DNA of 64,000 nucleotides from Dirofilaria immitis (Eukaryota > Nematoda > Chromadorea > Rhabditida > Onchocercidae). Under the pieces are notes generated by a model. The model saw nothing but the letters and a program-made list of their open reading frames with translations, had not been told where the DNA came from and did no database searches. The DNA lies in assembly GCA_024305405.1 (NCBI GenBank), contig JAKNDB010000087.1, forward strand, positions 6,388,501-6,452,500, given 5' to 3'. Each line of letters opens with the position of its first letter. Positions within the stretch are counted from its first letter, which is position 1. The translations under genes were made by a program, and so were the position numbers. Positions 12,314-24,300 of the stretch are shown one piece after another.

Positions 12314-15300
12314 ATGAATGAGTTAGCTTTTGAGAAAATAATCCGAGTACGGAGTGATGATTTAGCGGTGCTCGATGAAAGTGCTTATTACGAGACTGTT
12401 TATGCTGGTAACAGGTGAATTTGATTAATTGCAATTGAGATTATAAAGAAGATCTGATGAATAAAGCAGTTGATAAATAGGTATTTTCGTGGTATTTTAA
12501 TTTGAAGAGCTATTGTGGAATGTCGTAAATTGATAATTTGGACAGTTTTTCTATAACTATGAAATCAGAAAATTTCAAACTCTCATTGATTTGCCGAATT
12601 AAATTATTTGCTACTGCATTTTAGTGTACCAAATCGAAAATTCTATGCAATAGAATCGCCATTTCGAATGAACTCGCAGGGTTCTTTAATATTTGAAAAA
12701 GATTCTATAGCAAACAAAAATAAGCTAAAACGGAAGCGAAAATATGGCATATGCTCAAATATCACTTGTGATTTACGCGACGTAAATTTTTCCTTTTCAC
12801 ATCTTTGAAAGCAATTATTCTAGCAATCTTTCTTTTGTGTTTACTTGTGAGGTTCTTCCAAAGACAAATACCTTGAAGGTAAGTTTATCATGCCATTCTC
12901 GAAATATTTGTTTTATTTGTTTAATTTTATATTATTTTCTGTCTGTTTCGTTTAATTTTGTTTTACATCACTTTAAAAATTGTTTGGAATTTTGCTAGGC
13001 CAGCATTCTTCTAAAGAAGGTATTAAAAAAGCAGTCGCAATGGATGCATTTATCAAAAAGGAATACGAGCCAATATCGTGTTCTTCTCTTGAAGCTTCGT
13101 TGGATTTCAATAATTGTTTAGCACGACAGTCAGTTCTGAGTGCATCTTCAGTTCCTTGTCCATTATCTCGTTATGCGGGACAACAATCCACTGCAAAACA
13201 AGATATAAAAGAGATATGTTTAAATGAAGAAAATAGGTAATTTTGATGGTTTCACATTGCGTGTTATGCTTGAAAATTGACAATTATTGGAAAAGTTTGT
13301 ACATTTTCATTTCTATTTAATTTTCTTAAAAAATGTTACTTTTTAAAAAGTCTGGTGTTTATTATGATATTAAAACAGTTTTTATAATAATTTTCAGTGA
13401 TATATAATACTGCTAATTTAGAAATGTAACATTTTTAAGAAAATTAAATAGAGATACTATTCTTGAACTTCGACTTTGGCACTATTAATACTACATAAAA
13501 GCACTATACTATATATATCGCGAATAATTGCCACGTTATTCAACTTATCCATGTTATTCTGTATTTTCTTTATTATTTAAAAATTTTCTCACGTCATCTC
13601 ATCATGTTCATTTATTTAGAATTATTGATGATATTCCAAATGAACTGGTAATGTGGGTAAATGCTGAATCGAAAGTTATGACAGCCGAATGCAAAGGTGA
13701 AAAATTCGTCTTACCTCCCTTCTCCTCCTTCATCATTAGCGACGTATGTGCGTCAAAAGCACTAATCAGATGTGAGCTTATATACTAGAAAAATATTTTA
13801 ATTTTGAACAATTTTCCTCAAATCGTAAAATCATTTTCTGTTCCATTTTAAAAAAGGTAAATTCTGGTTTTTTGTTTAGCTGCACTATTTTAATGATTTT
13901 TGCTAAACTTTTTCAAGTTTTTATTGAAACTGATTAATTCCAAAAGTTTCACAATTAGCTGAGAAATAAGTCATTCATTTCAGATGGGAAACGGTTTGAT
14001 TTCATATTACTGGATCCGCCTTGGGAGAATAAATCTGTTAAAAGAAAAACTGTGTAAGTGAAATATTTCGAAATGGTATTTTTTGCAAAGCTAAAAATAA
14101 GAAAAAAATCTTATGAAAGAAATAAGCTCGACAGGAAATTTTAGTCTGATCTTGTAGTTACACAACTTATGAGGACCAATCGTGGATGGTTGATTTATAT
14201 GTGCCGGAACTTTGGAGGAATCAGGATTGTTCGCAACATGGGTTACGAACAATGCGAAACACTTTAAATTTATTGATGATATGATCGAATATTTCGGTTT
14301 CGAAAAAATTGCGACTTGGAGATGGCTAAAAGTTAATTTTACTACTCATTGTTGTAGCCTTAGAGCTTGCTAGGTGGCTAACGATACTACATGATTATAG
14401 CTTTTAAGATTGGATTATGCTCAAACCATTGGATTTGAATTTTACTGAGTACCCACAACTTTTTTCGTTTCAAAATTAAAATTTATATCTATTTTTATTT
14501 TAATCCATAGATAAAGCAAGTAACGTTGCATTTATGATCAAATTTAAAATTTCTGCGAGATATTGAAACTAACACATTTTTTGCCATTATTAAAGTACAT
14601 TTATCGGTTCTTAATCTTAAAAGGACTTGAAATTGTTTTTATACGTCTTGTATGTTTTACAAGATTTTAGGTGACAAACAATGGTGAACCCGTTTGCAGC
14701 CTGAATAGCCAGCATAAGCAGCCTTTTGAAAGCATTGTATTCGCTTCTAGCAGTACTTCTCGCAAATATTATATGAAGATCGCCGATGAATTTGTGCTAA
14801 TCAGGTAAATATATTTTTGAATACTTATGAAATTCCATCTTTACTAGAGATGTGATAATGCTGTATATAGATTAAATATGCTCCCAAAAACTTTAATAGC
14901 AAAGATATTGATTATATATTGATCAAATATCGCAAGATGAATGAACCCAATTCAAGGCACCAGCAAGTATGTTTTCCTGACAATAAGCAGCCGAAAGTAG
15001 TGAATATATTCCAATGATTGATTTAGAGTTTTTATATTTTCCGAACAGATCCATTAAAGAAGAAATTTTATTCACGATTGTAAATGGCAGTACTATAAAA
15101 GTTTTTCAATCAGTGTTCCATTTAAATGTTTTAATTCGATTGTTATAACTTTCTATAATTTTTGATAAACCCTTAATTTTTTTCTAGCACTCCATCTGCA
15201 ATTCATTCACGAAAACCACCACTGTTTCCAGTGTTACAAGCGCTTGGAATTCTTGAAAAATCAGCGACACAGTTAGAATTGTACGGTAGATACCTACTGT

Positions 15301-15362
15301 CACGAACAACAACTGTCGGATTTGAAGCGGCTAAACTGCAAAACAAGCGATATTTTGTTTGA
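12314..15362 (+). CDS. METTL4-like N6-adenine methyltransferase (DAMT-1 type, MT-A70 family)
   Basis: Member of the METTL4 branch of the MT-A70 family, which transfers methyl from S-adenosylmethionine to adenine N6. Human METTL4 acts on U2 snRNA and has been linked to DNA. The C. elegans member DAMT-1 was proposed as a DNA 6mA writer, which is disputed. Eight exons: 12314-12414, 12625-12767, 12999-13236, 13620-13771, 13984-14053, 14158-14331, 14671-14804 and 15188-15362, about 395 residues. Landmarks are a basic KLKRKRKYG motif, FVLPPFSSFIISD, the catalytic DPPW (codons 14013-14024) in FDFILLDPPWENKSVKR, ATWVTNNAKHFKFID, and TWRWLKVTNNGEPV. The C-terminus has HSRKPPLF then LELYGRYLLSRTTTVGFEAAK. 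The frame breaks after VPEL at the T run 14211-14213. One extra T restores VPELLEESGLFATW. Confidence 0.9.
13313..13451. repeat. Long inverted repeat in METTL4 intron 3
   Basis: Bases 13313-13339 are the reverse complement of 13426-13451, with a single unpaired A. The spacer is 86 bases. The pair could fold into a 26-bp stem. It may be the remnant of a small inverted-repeat element. Confidence 0.7.
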
Positions 15363-18196
15363 ATATATATTAAAATAAAAATTCACACTTTATCACTCGA
15401 AGTTAGTCTGATTTGTCATCGCTCCTCCTTTACCCCCTTCATACGTTCGAGTAAGACATCGAAAAGAAAACAATGCATTGTTTATCTGATACGATGGTAT
15501 GCGAATCAACTTTTACATATTTTTCTTAAACATAGTTGCATTAACTCAAGATGAACATCTTTTGGTGTAGGAAAACTGATAGAAAAATTCGATAATTGAA
15601 AGCATATTTTTGCTATGCTCTCTGACTCACAGTATTCCCGATAGAAAGTTCATTTATTTTAAATAATTTTGGAAATATTATTTCTCCAAATGTGTCCAGT
15701 CGTCCCGTTGAGTCATAGAATCTACTCTTCTAATCATTTCAAAGTCAACTTTAAGTGGAATCAAGATTTTCACTGTTATGAAAAAACTTCATATTATGAT
15801 TACGATGACTGAGAAATTGTTGTATCAATTTATCATTACTACGGTATTTTATGCAAAGAATTTCAATTATCGATAAAGGTTATTTTGTAATTTTTATACT
15901 TTTTACGATAATAAAAAGAGGTACGACTTTACATTTAAAATAACAAAAATTAGACCTATTTGCTAATCTCTGATTAGTTGCTTCTTGGCTAAAACTATTG
16001 TCAAATAATTCATCGAAGCAATTCTGAACAATTTTTCGAAATTCCTGCCTGAATGATCCGAAAGGGTTTAAAAAAGCTACAGGAAAAAAATAAAAGGGAA
16101 AAATAAATACGTGGGTATAGAATCTCTTGATAAGTCAAACTATCGGACAATTCGAAACAAGTGAATACATTTATTGTTATAGTTGATCATTTTCTCGAGA
16201 AAATGCGGTGTCCTGTTCGGAACTGCTCGGTACTAAAATGATCCATTCTGTGATCATCCTTTTTAGTGATCTAATTTAAACTCCAATACTTATAATTTCT
16301 CTATAACTGTCATACAAATAGCGATAACAACAAACAATGTTTGCTTCATACGACTGCAAATTCATGATTCTGAAATGATACTTAAGGTGAGAAAATACTG
16401 AACGATAACTAAGTGTACAGACTATCTGAAAAAATTACTTTTGTCCACCGTATGGCATCGAAAAATGATTTTTATTAACGAATTGATAAATATGAAAATT
16501 TCACAATGAAAAAGTGGAAATAAAGATAAAGCAAAATGACTGAACGTTTCGCTTATATTTAATATGAGATTATTCTCTTCATCTAATTTAAAGTAAACCA
16601 GCAAATAAATTTATTTTCCAGAAAATATGACCACGACAGATCTACTTTATGAATTGCTGAACGTCATCCTATGCAATTCCATAATTATGGTGAAAATTTT
16701 TCCAGTAGCAAACTTTTTGATTTTGTGTCTGCATTGTTCTCATAAAATCACAACTACTGGCTGTTCTTCGCAATTCTAAAAATCCATTCCAAAGTACTGA
16801 TATAGAAGTTGAAATTTTTCACATGTAATATTGGTTCGTATAAATTTCTATGACAGACTTCTTTCTGCGACAGTAACGATTCAAATTAAAAAAATGAATT
16901 TTCTATAAATAAAATGTAATCTGAAACTGAATTGAAAAATTATATCGAATAATATTGAAAACCACTGGCATAGGGCAAAAATGGCTCATTATTATTTAAC
17001 AAATCTATAGTCCTGTGAAGTTAGTCTTAAACTCAAGAATCAAGGATAAATCCAGCTTAATTTACTTGAACTTCTGCACGGCATGCATGATCTTTTTTCA
17101 AAAAGTCATAGACAAAATAAATTTCTGCACGCAAAAATAAAAAGCTACGGAACAAAAGTTCAGAAATAATTTGTACCAGTAAAAGACTGATAGCAAAGCA
17201 ATTAACGTATTAATTTAACATTTTCAAACGAAATAATGCTCTTAAAATACATTAGAAGCATAGACATTAAGTATCTAATTCTATGGTAGTAATTTTTCCA
17301 CAAAAATATCATACACTGGCATGAAATTATTACATATGATGTTCGTTACTGCATGAAATTTTGATCCTTCTGAAAAAGATGTAGGTTTGGCAAATATTTA
17401 ATAAAGCTAATATTTTAGATTACTTTGTAAATTTTTTTGCTTACTTTGCTAATATTTTGCAAAACAATGGCATAATATATAGAATTTTTATTAACATTCA
17501 TAACAGAGAGTTAAGAAGCATTTATATTGTTACTCAGACTAACGGCAAATTAATTATAATTATTTAGCATATTTTATAATTATTCCTTCCGTACCCTGGA
17601 AGTATGAATCAAATACTTCATTTTCTAAGAAAATAAAATGCTCTAATTTTTTGGACCTAGGTCCAGCTTATGCATACCTAATTATGGATTAAAATTGCTA
17701 CACTTGCATTTCACATCTCCAATATCAGAAACAGTGCTATTTTATGAGAGATGAATTCAAAGATCATCTGGAATTGCAAATAAACACTTCCTAGCAGTTT
17801 TCAAAATTTGAATAGATGAAGGAGTGAAGAAAGAATGCGAAAATAGTGTCAAATCAGCTATATGACCTCCGCTAACTCCCATAATAGTCATCATTATGGG
17901 ACAAACGTTGATCATCAGGAATCTCTCCCTGAAATTTGAGTTTCGAAAAAAAGTGCAGTTTCTGTATCTTACAGAAGGAATAACTTTCTCACAAGATAAT
18001 GGTAATCAATGAGTCTACCATCCACTTGCTCAATCAACCTGCAAACTATAAAATGTATCCTTCAAGCATTTTTTTCTCTTTGTTCAGCATGTTATCTTTA
18101 ATGATTGAAATTTTCAGTTTTACGCTTTTATTTTTAATTTCAAGTTTCCATCTCCGCATTTCACGATTTTAATTTATAATTAAACAACATTTTCAG
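15363..18196. other. Gene-poor region; one short ORF at 16627-16779 (+)
   Basis: Mostly featureless AT-rich DNA. A 50-codon plus-strand frame (16627-16779) begins MTTTDLLYELLNVILCNSII and is rather hydrophobic. A GT donor-like site follows Met-21. It could be a first exon of the gene whose 3' part is called at 18197-18685, but the phases do not join directly, so I leave it unassigned. Confidence 0.3.
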
Positions 18197-18685
18197 AAAA
18201 GCATCTTGAAAGCGATGTTCTTCGTCATACTTCGTCTACTTTTCCTCCACCTAATCATGCCAGTATTCTCGAAATCAATAATGACGAGATGAACTCGCTA
18301 TCATTTACTTGCTTTTCAAAGCACTGGATTTCAAACAGTAATACAATTAATTGAGTTCATTTAACAAAGAACCGTGTCTTACATAGACGCCCAGTGTCAC
18401 AAACCGCGGTCACAACGCCGAAATAGAAAAAAAGAAGAAACGAAGCACCTCCGAACGCCACACCCCAACGAACAAGGCAATTATAATGACCATACCAATC
18501 CAAATAACTATATCAATCCAAATAACTATATATCAATCCAAATGACAACATCCACCACGACGGATCTCACAACTGACACCCTTTGCCGACACCACACCTC
18601 AACAATTAACCAGGATGCGAAGGCCTCAGGATCTCTATCTCACTCATCGCCAAAGGCATGTGACGGCAATTCCTATCAATCATAG
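18197..18685 (+). CDS. Putative 3' exons of an unrecognised gene
   Basis: The first exon-like block (18197-18337) follows a TTTTCAG acceptor and reads HLESDVLRHTSSTFPPPN and onward in a protein-like frame, ending in phase 1. A 49-base intron (18338-18386, GTAATA...CATAG) would join it in phase to 18387-18685. That block reads a basic stretch (KPRSQRRNRKKEETK), an Asn/Tyr repeat and a Ser/Thr-rich tail before the stop. Base composition here is less AT-rich than the surroundings. No domain is recognised and no upstream exon was found, so the function is unknown. Confidence 0.35.
18494..18544 (+). repeat. Imperfect tandem repeat, about 20-bp unit
   Basis: The unit CAATCCAAATAACTATAT occurs three times in a row with small length changes, the last copy diverging after CAATCCAAAT. 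In the plus-strand frame it encodes the repeated Asn-Pro-Asn-Asn-Tyr-Ile of the putative protein above. Confidence 0.7.
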
Positions 18686-21339
18686 CATTAATTCATCACA
18701 GGCGACCGATGTGATTTCCACGAATTTGTTCTAAAAGTACTGCAGACAATGTGGAGTGGTTGTAGTCAGACGACTAAAGAATAGTTTTTGCCGTACATCG
18801 AAGCGATTCGTCTATGAAAGTTTACAATCATTGAATTTACCATGATTGATGAGGCTGTGGATGTGTGTCATCGAGACATTATCACTTCCTCTTCCAGGTG
18901 ATTCTGTCCTATTTAATTATCTCTACAACCTATGATACAGAAGGAGATATGAGACAATTAATCCATTTCACTGCGCGAACAATAAATTTCTGCTTATTAA
19001 ATTCGACCGGGAGTTAAATTCGTGATTAAAATTCACATAATATTTCGCATATACTTGAGTAGTATAAGGTAAAAATAAAATAACGGTGGATAGACTGTAT
19101 CGAAATTGAAATAGAACTAATATTGTTTACTGCATTCATTGATATCAACAAAAGACAAATTTTATATTTTTAATCAGAAATGTGGATATGTCATAGATAC
19201 GTTTTTCTAATGATGTTTTAATAACTATATAATGATAGGGAAAGCAAGCAGCAAAAGGCGCTGATGATTTCTTAAACATATCCTCCAAAAAATCGGCAAA
19301 TAATCAGGTAAATTGAGTGATAATAAAATTTTAGTTAATCTAATTAATAGAGACTATTTCGCATCTTCTTCTGCATTAAATGTTTTAGTATAATAAAGCT
19401 TTTTCACCAACTATAAGCACTTGAAACAGTATTATAAAAAAAATTTGATGATTTAGTTTTTGATGATGTTATATATGGATACAATGAGCTTATTAGTTTC
19501 ATCATTCGCACCATTGAGAAATACTGTAACATTCGGTCTATCTGGAACTCGTAATCACATATAGGACATATAAATACAATTATCAATGTCATCTAACAAC
19601 TGATAATGGGCCACGTGACTGTTTTACCGCTAGGTGATGCGAATATTATCTCAATAGCGTTAGAAGAGTGATTTTCACTATTAGCAACTGATAACACTTT
19701 TTTATCGCTTTTACAGTAATACATTGTTAGACATGTATGATATCAGATTAAAAACTATCTAACAAATCAATAATAAAATGGTAAATTTTGAATTATGAAC
19801 TTTGCAAATAATTAATGGCTATTTGAAATGTAAGTAATATCTCGATAAATGATTAAAGCAAAGTGCCAAGATTTGAGCTGCTACTTGCTGTAAAACGTTG
19901 AAATTAAATAATTGACTGATGAAATAGTATTAACAATAAATCTCTGCATCCTTTTATACGCTTTTATTAATTACAACGTTAACTAACAATTCAAAAACAT
20001 TTTTAAATTATTCTCTATTTTTTCTGATGATATTTTAATGAGGATACAAATTTCATATTCTCATTACTCTGTATCATCTGGTCAGTTTTCATTTCAACAA
20101 ACATGCAAGAGCAGTTGTTAGCTATTTCGGACGGCTTGATAGGACGTTATTATCTTTTTATTATGCACTTTTTTGGATATCACTTTCGATAGTATCCATT
20201 CTAATATGAATTATCAAATTAAATTTAATTAAGAAAAATGCAATTATCTTGGCGCTTTTAGTACACTAAAAGATGTTTCGTTTTAGTTATCGATGCAGGT
20301 TTTTCTTTTCTTTTTTTTTTTTAAAATTGCTTTGGATGAATGATAACGCATTAATTTCGTTTTATTTTTTCATTTCCATTACTAGTTACGGTGCAAATTT
20401 ATATCTTGTGATAATTTTGTAGGTGGAGGAAAATTATGAAATTTTTTATTTCAATTAGATTATTCTGATATGGATAGTTTGATTTTTTTTTCAGTTATTA
20501 TTTTAAAGATTATTTGTCAAATGAAGTTTTAGTAAGATGGTATTAAAGGACAATATTTTTTCAATATTTTTATGGATTCTAACATGAGAAGTATTTTTCT
20601 TAGATCCTAATCACAATGTGGCTGAAAAAAGTATTTCTTAATTACTGTAATGTATAAAGGAAGGAACTAAATATATAGTAATTAGAGAGTTGTATGAACA
20701 ATGTGTTCACTTTCTTTTTAATTCGTTTTATATAGGAAAAGCAAAAAATGAATATCAGCAGGATATGCAACAACTAATTATTTTTAATATTTTTTGGATT
20801 AAAATAGAATTTTATTAATATCAAAAACCTATTTAAGCATACTGTCGAGATTGAAGGAAGAGGGTGGATTACAAAATGAAAGCAGGTTTTAGCACAGGTT
20901 GGCAAATTTAAATTACAAACGATTTTTTTCAACTCTATTTAATAAACATTAAATTTTTGAGCCGTAGCTTAACGATATTAGTCTTAAATTTCAAATTTTT
21001 TCTTAACAATTTAAAAAGTTCGTTGGGAATAGTAATGATGGTAAATCTGCAAAATTTATTGAATGTATTCTAGCAGTAGTGCCTGTAGCCGAGCATGGAT
21101 TCAGTAAAAAGGAAGCACCAATATCAGATTTTGTTGGTGCTAGGATATCCTAAAATATGAAAAATTAAATTTCAAATCTTTTCGACATGGTGGTAATTTA
21201 CTTATCTTCAAATCATTGGATTTTGACATTATTTTATAGGAATATTTTGAAAACTTCCAAAATTTTGAATTTGTAAAAGCAAAAAGTTCTTCAATGATGA
21301 AAATTCATAATCAAAATCTGCTTTCAATTAAAAGTTATT
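18686..21339. other. Intergenic region between convergent genes
   Basis: About 2.6 kb lying downstream of a plus-strand candidate and of minus-strand Pax-A. I see long T and A runs but no supported exon, RNA gene or repeat family. Confidence 0.5.
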
Positions 21340-24300
21340 TTACCATCTTCTGAAAAAAGGCATAGAAGAATTTGGATAAAATATAAATGGGTTTGATGTT
21401 GATATTGCCAAGGATTTTCTACATCGCGCTCGACGATTGCTAAACCAAACCTGCAAAATTTCAGCAAAGATAAAAATGCTCTAAAATCAACTACTGAGTT
21501 GCCGTTAAAATGTCGAATAGAGAATAAAATTATGTAGTAGATGTAAGTTTCGCTTAATGACTACATAAAATAGAGATACGGTCCGACATTATCTTCTACT
21601 GTTTCCATTTTGAAATCTATTTAAAATTAGCAATTTAAAAACCAAAGACATGCAGGGCAGACTTAAATATTTGGATAGGATGAAAAATAAAGCTTGAAGT
21701 AACCTGTATTTTGCTCTCATCCAGCTTAGTTGCTACAGCAAGACGCTCACGCAATTCCTGATCTGGATAAGTGTTCGCTTTGAAAGCTGCTTCTAATATC
21801 TCTAATTGTTCTTGCGTGAAACTTGTCCTATTTCTTCGACTTCTACTAATCATTTCTGTTTGACATTCCGGAAGTAATTGTTCAGTACGATTATATCTTC
21901 CTGCAATATTTTGAGTAGTATTAATTACTAATTTATAAAATATTGCACAATGCTTTAAATGTAGAATTCAGTGAGACATTGAATCATAAATGTTCCCTAA
22001 TGTTTCTATCATTATCTGTTAGAGGAAAATCAGAAATCTACGAAATATAAAGCACAGAATGGATAGTAAAATGTTTTTGTTTTTACAAGAAAAGCGATTT
22101 CGGCTGGAAATAATAAAAAATGTTAAATGTTAAATTTCTTTTTACAAAATGTCTTGTTATTGCTTATGGGAAAGCAAGATTTATAATTACGACTGAATGT
22201 GAAAGTTAACAGTTTTTCATGCTTTTTTTTATGAACTTATTTAAAAAATTGTTTAATTCTAAAGATTTATAGATAAATGTATAAAAGCTTTATAATGAAT
22301 TTAGATATTGATTTAAAATTAAATTTGAATTCAATAAGTAAGCAAAGATGTGGACATCAATTTCAAGAAAGAAAGAAAGAAAGAAAGAAGAGAGCAATCA
22401 AGAAATCTTCACAGTTTTCAGCTATCAAATTCAAATGATTTATTACTGTGATATACACTTTGAATTTATAACTTCTATTATAAAAACTGTGGACATGCAT
22501 AATGAATGATAGTCCAATTTCTTAAGTTAGGCTTAATTATATGATTTGTAAGAAAGCATAAATGAATTAATACACTTGAATACTTCAAATAATTGCTCAT
22601 TCAGCGTTAAAATTGCAATCCATCAAAAAAAAAAAAAAAAAGAAATTACCATTTTAGCGCATCATTAATTAAACAATCATGCATCATTGATTCTGATTAC
22701 TAATATATAATAGTTTTAATTACAAGTTGATCGTAATAGAATAAAAATTATTTCTGTCATTTTCTTAAATTGCACTGTTTTGTATGTTCTATGAAACGAA
22801 TAATTTAGCTACATTTTCTGATCTAATCATCACCTACTGCCCAATACTGCGCAATTATGACTAAGTTAATTCTAAAAATCAAAAATTGCGATAACTTTTT
22901 ACTACTATTTCAATTAAAAATTAAGCATGCAATAAATGTACCAATACTTGAGGTATCGAGGATGCCATCAATACTATGTTTCAACGTGAAGATTTTTGGC
23001 TGCTCTACTGTGAAAGATTTTGATGAGTATTGATTTTGAATTCTAGTTCGCATACTCTTGTCTCTGTAATATTCATTTTTGATATTTTTTCTGTGACTCA
23101 GTGGATCCAAAATTTTTATAAACAAACTTATATTTTCCCATTAACTATAAATGATGATTGAAATTTTTCAAGTTAAAATGAAAAATTAAAAAAAAAAAAC
23201 TGACACTTGTAAAGAATTCTGATTAATAGAAATAAGATTAAAGAAGTTTCTTCAATTATTTATTCAGAATGATGGATGTTGCCAAATTAATCGACAAATT
23301 CATTTGCAAATAACATTTAGTTTTTCTTAATTTTTTTTCTTGAAATTATTTGAAAAATTTGGCTGTCTAATAACCTCATGTATTTATGTATTGAAGAAAT
23401 GGTTGGTACATTCGAACGACTACAAATTCCCTTATCAATAAGCATTAGTCGAATTTCATGAGCATTGATAGCAGGCTGATTTTGACGAATTCGTGCTATA
23501 TGCTCCTCTAGTGCCAGAATCGTTTTGCGCGATCGTGAATTACCGCCAATCTTAAAATTTTATAGCATTATCACATTTTAGCTGCAATGAATGACGCATT
23601 CTAGAAAACCTAAAATGAAAATTTAACAAGAAATGCTAAACACTGTGATCTTCATTGAGATATAAAGCGGAGGCAGTGCATGAAATGAATATGAATAAGT
23701 AAATATACACATCATTGAATCGCTGTAGATAGTGACTTTTAATATATTTTAAACTCCAAGACAAGACAATATATACTGGTATCTGATAAAAACATTAAAA
23801 ATTTTATGCGATATCGTAATTTGATTGAAAAATTCACATAGAAAGGAAGAGTGATAGAAAATGGAAATAATACGGTACTAAATGCATTCCACTTTTTTGC
23901 AACGTAGTTTTAAAAGTGAAATTAATATTAGAACTGATATTATCACATGAATATTATTTCAGTTCATTTAGAATGTGAAATTATATTTAAGTATTTTAAG
24001 CATTGCGTCGATGTTAGTGGTTTATCTATGTATTAGTTTTGTGTCATTAGCTATTACTATACCGCTCGACTTGCGATATTTGTTGTGTTACAAAATTCAT
24101 CTTAATATTCGTTACATTTCAAATCTTCCCTTCTTTTTATTTTCTTAATTAGAATAAATCATACGATTTTTTTAAACAAATGCATGTCGAATTTTTTAAT
24201 ATAAAATTTAAGCTAGTAATCCAAATTTAATAGTACATTTGAAAATCAATATGTGAAAAAGAGAAAGAAGCTTCTGGTAACATATCGTCAGTATGAACAA

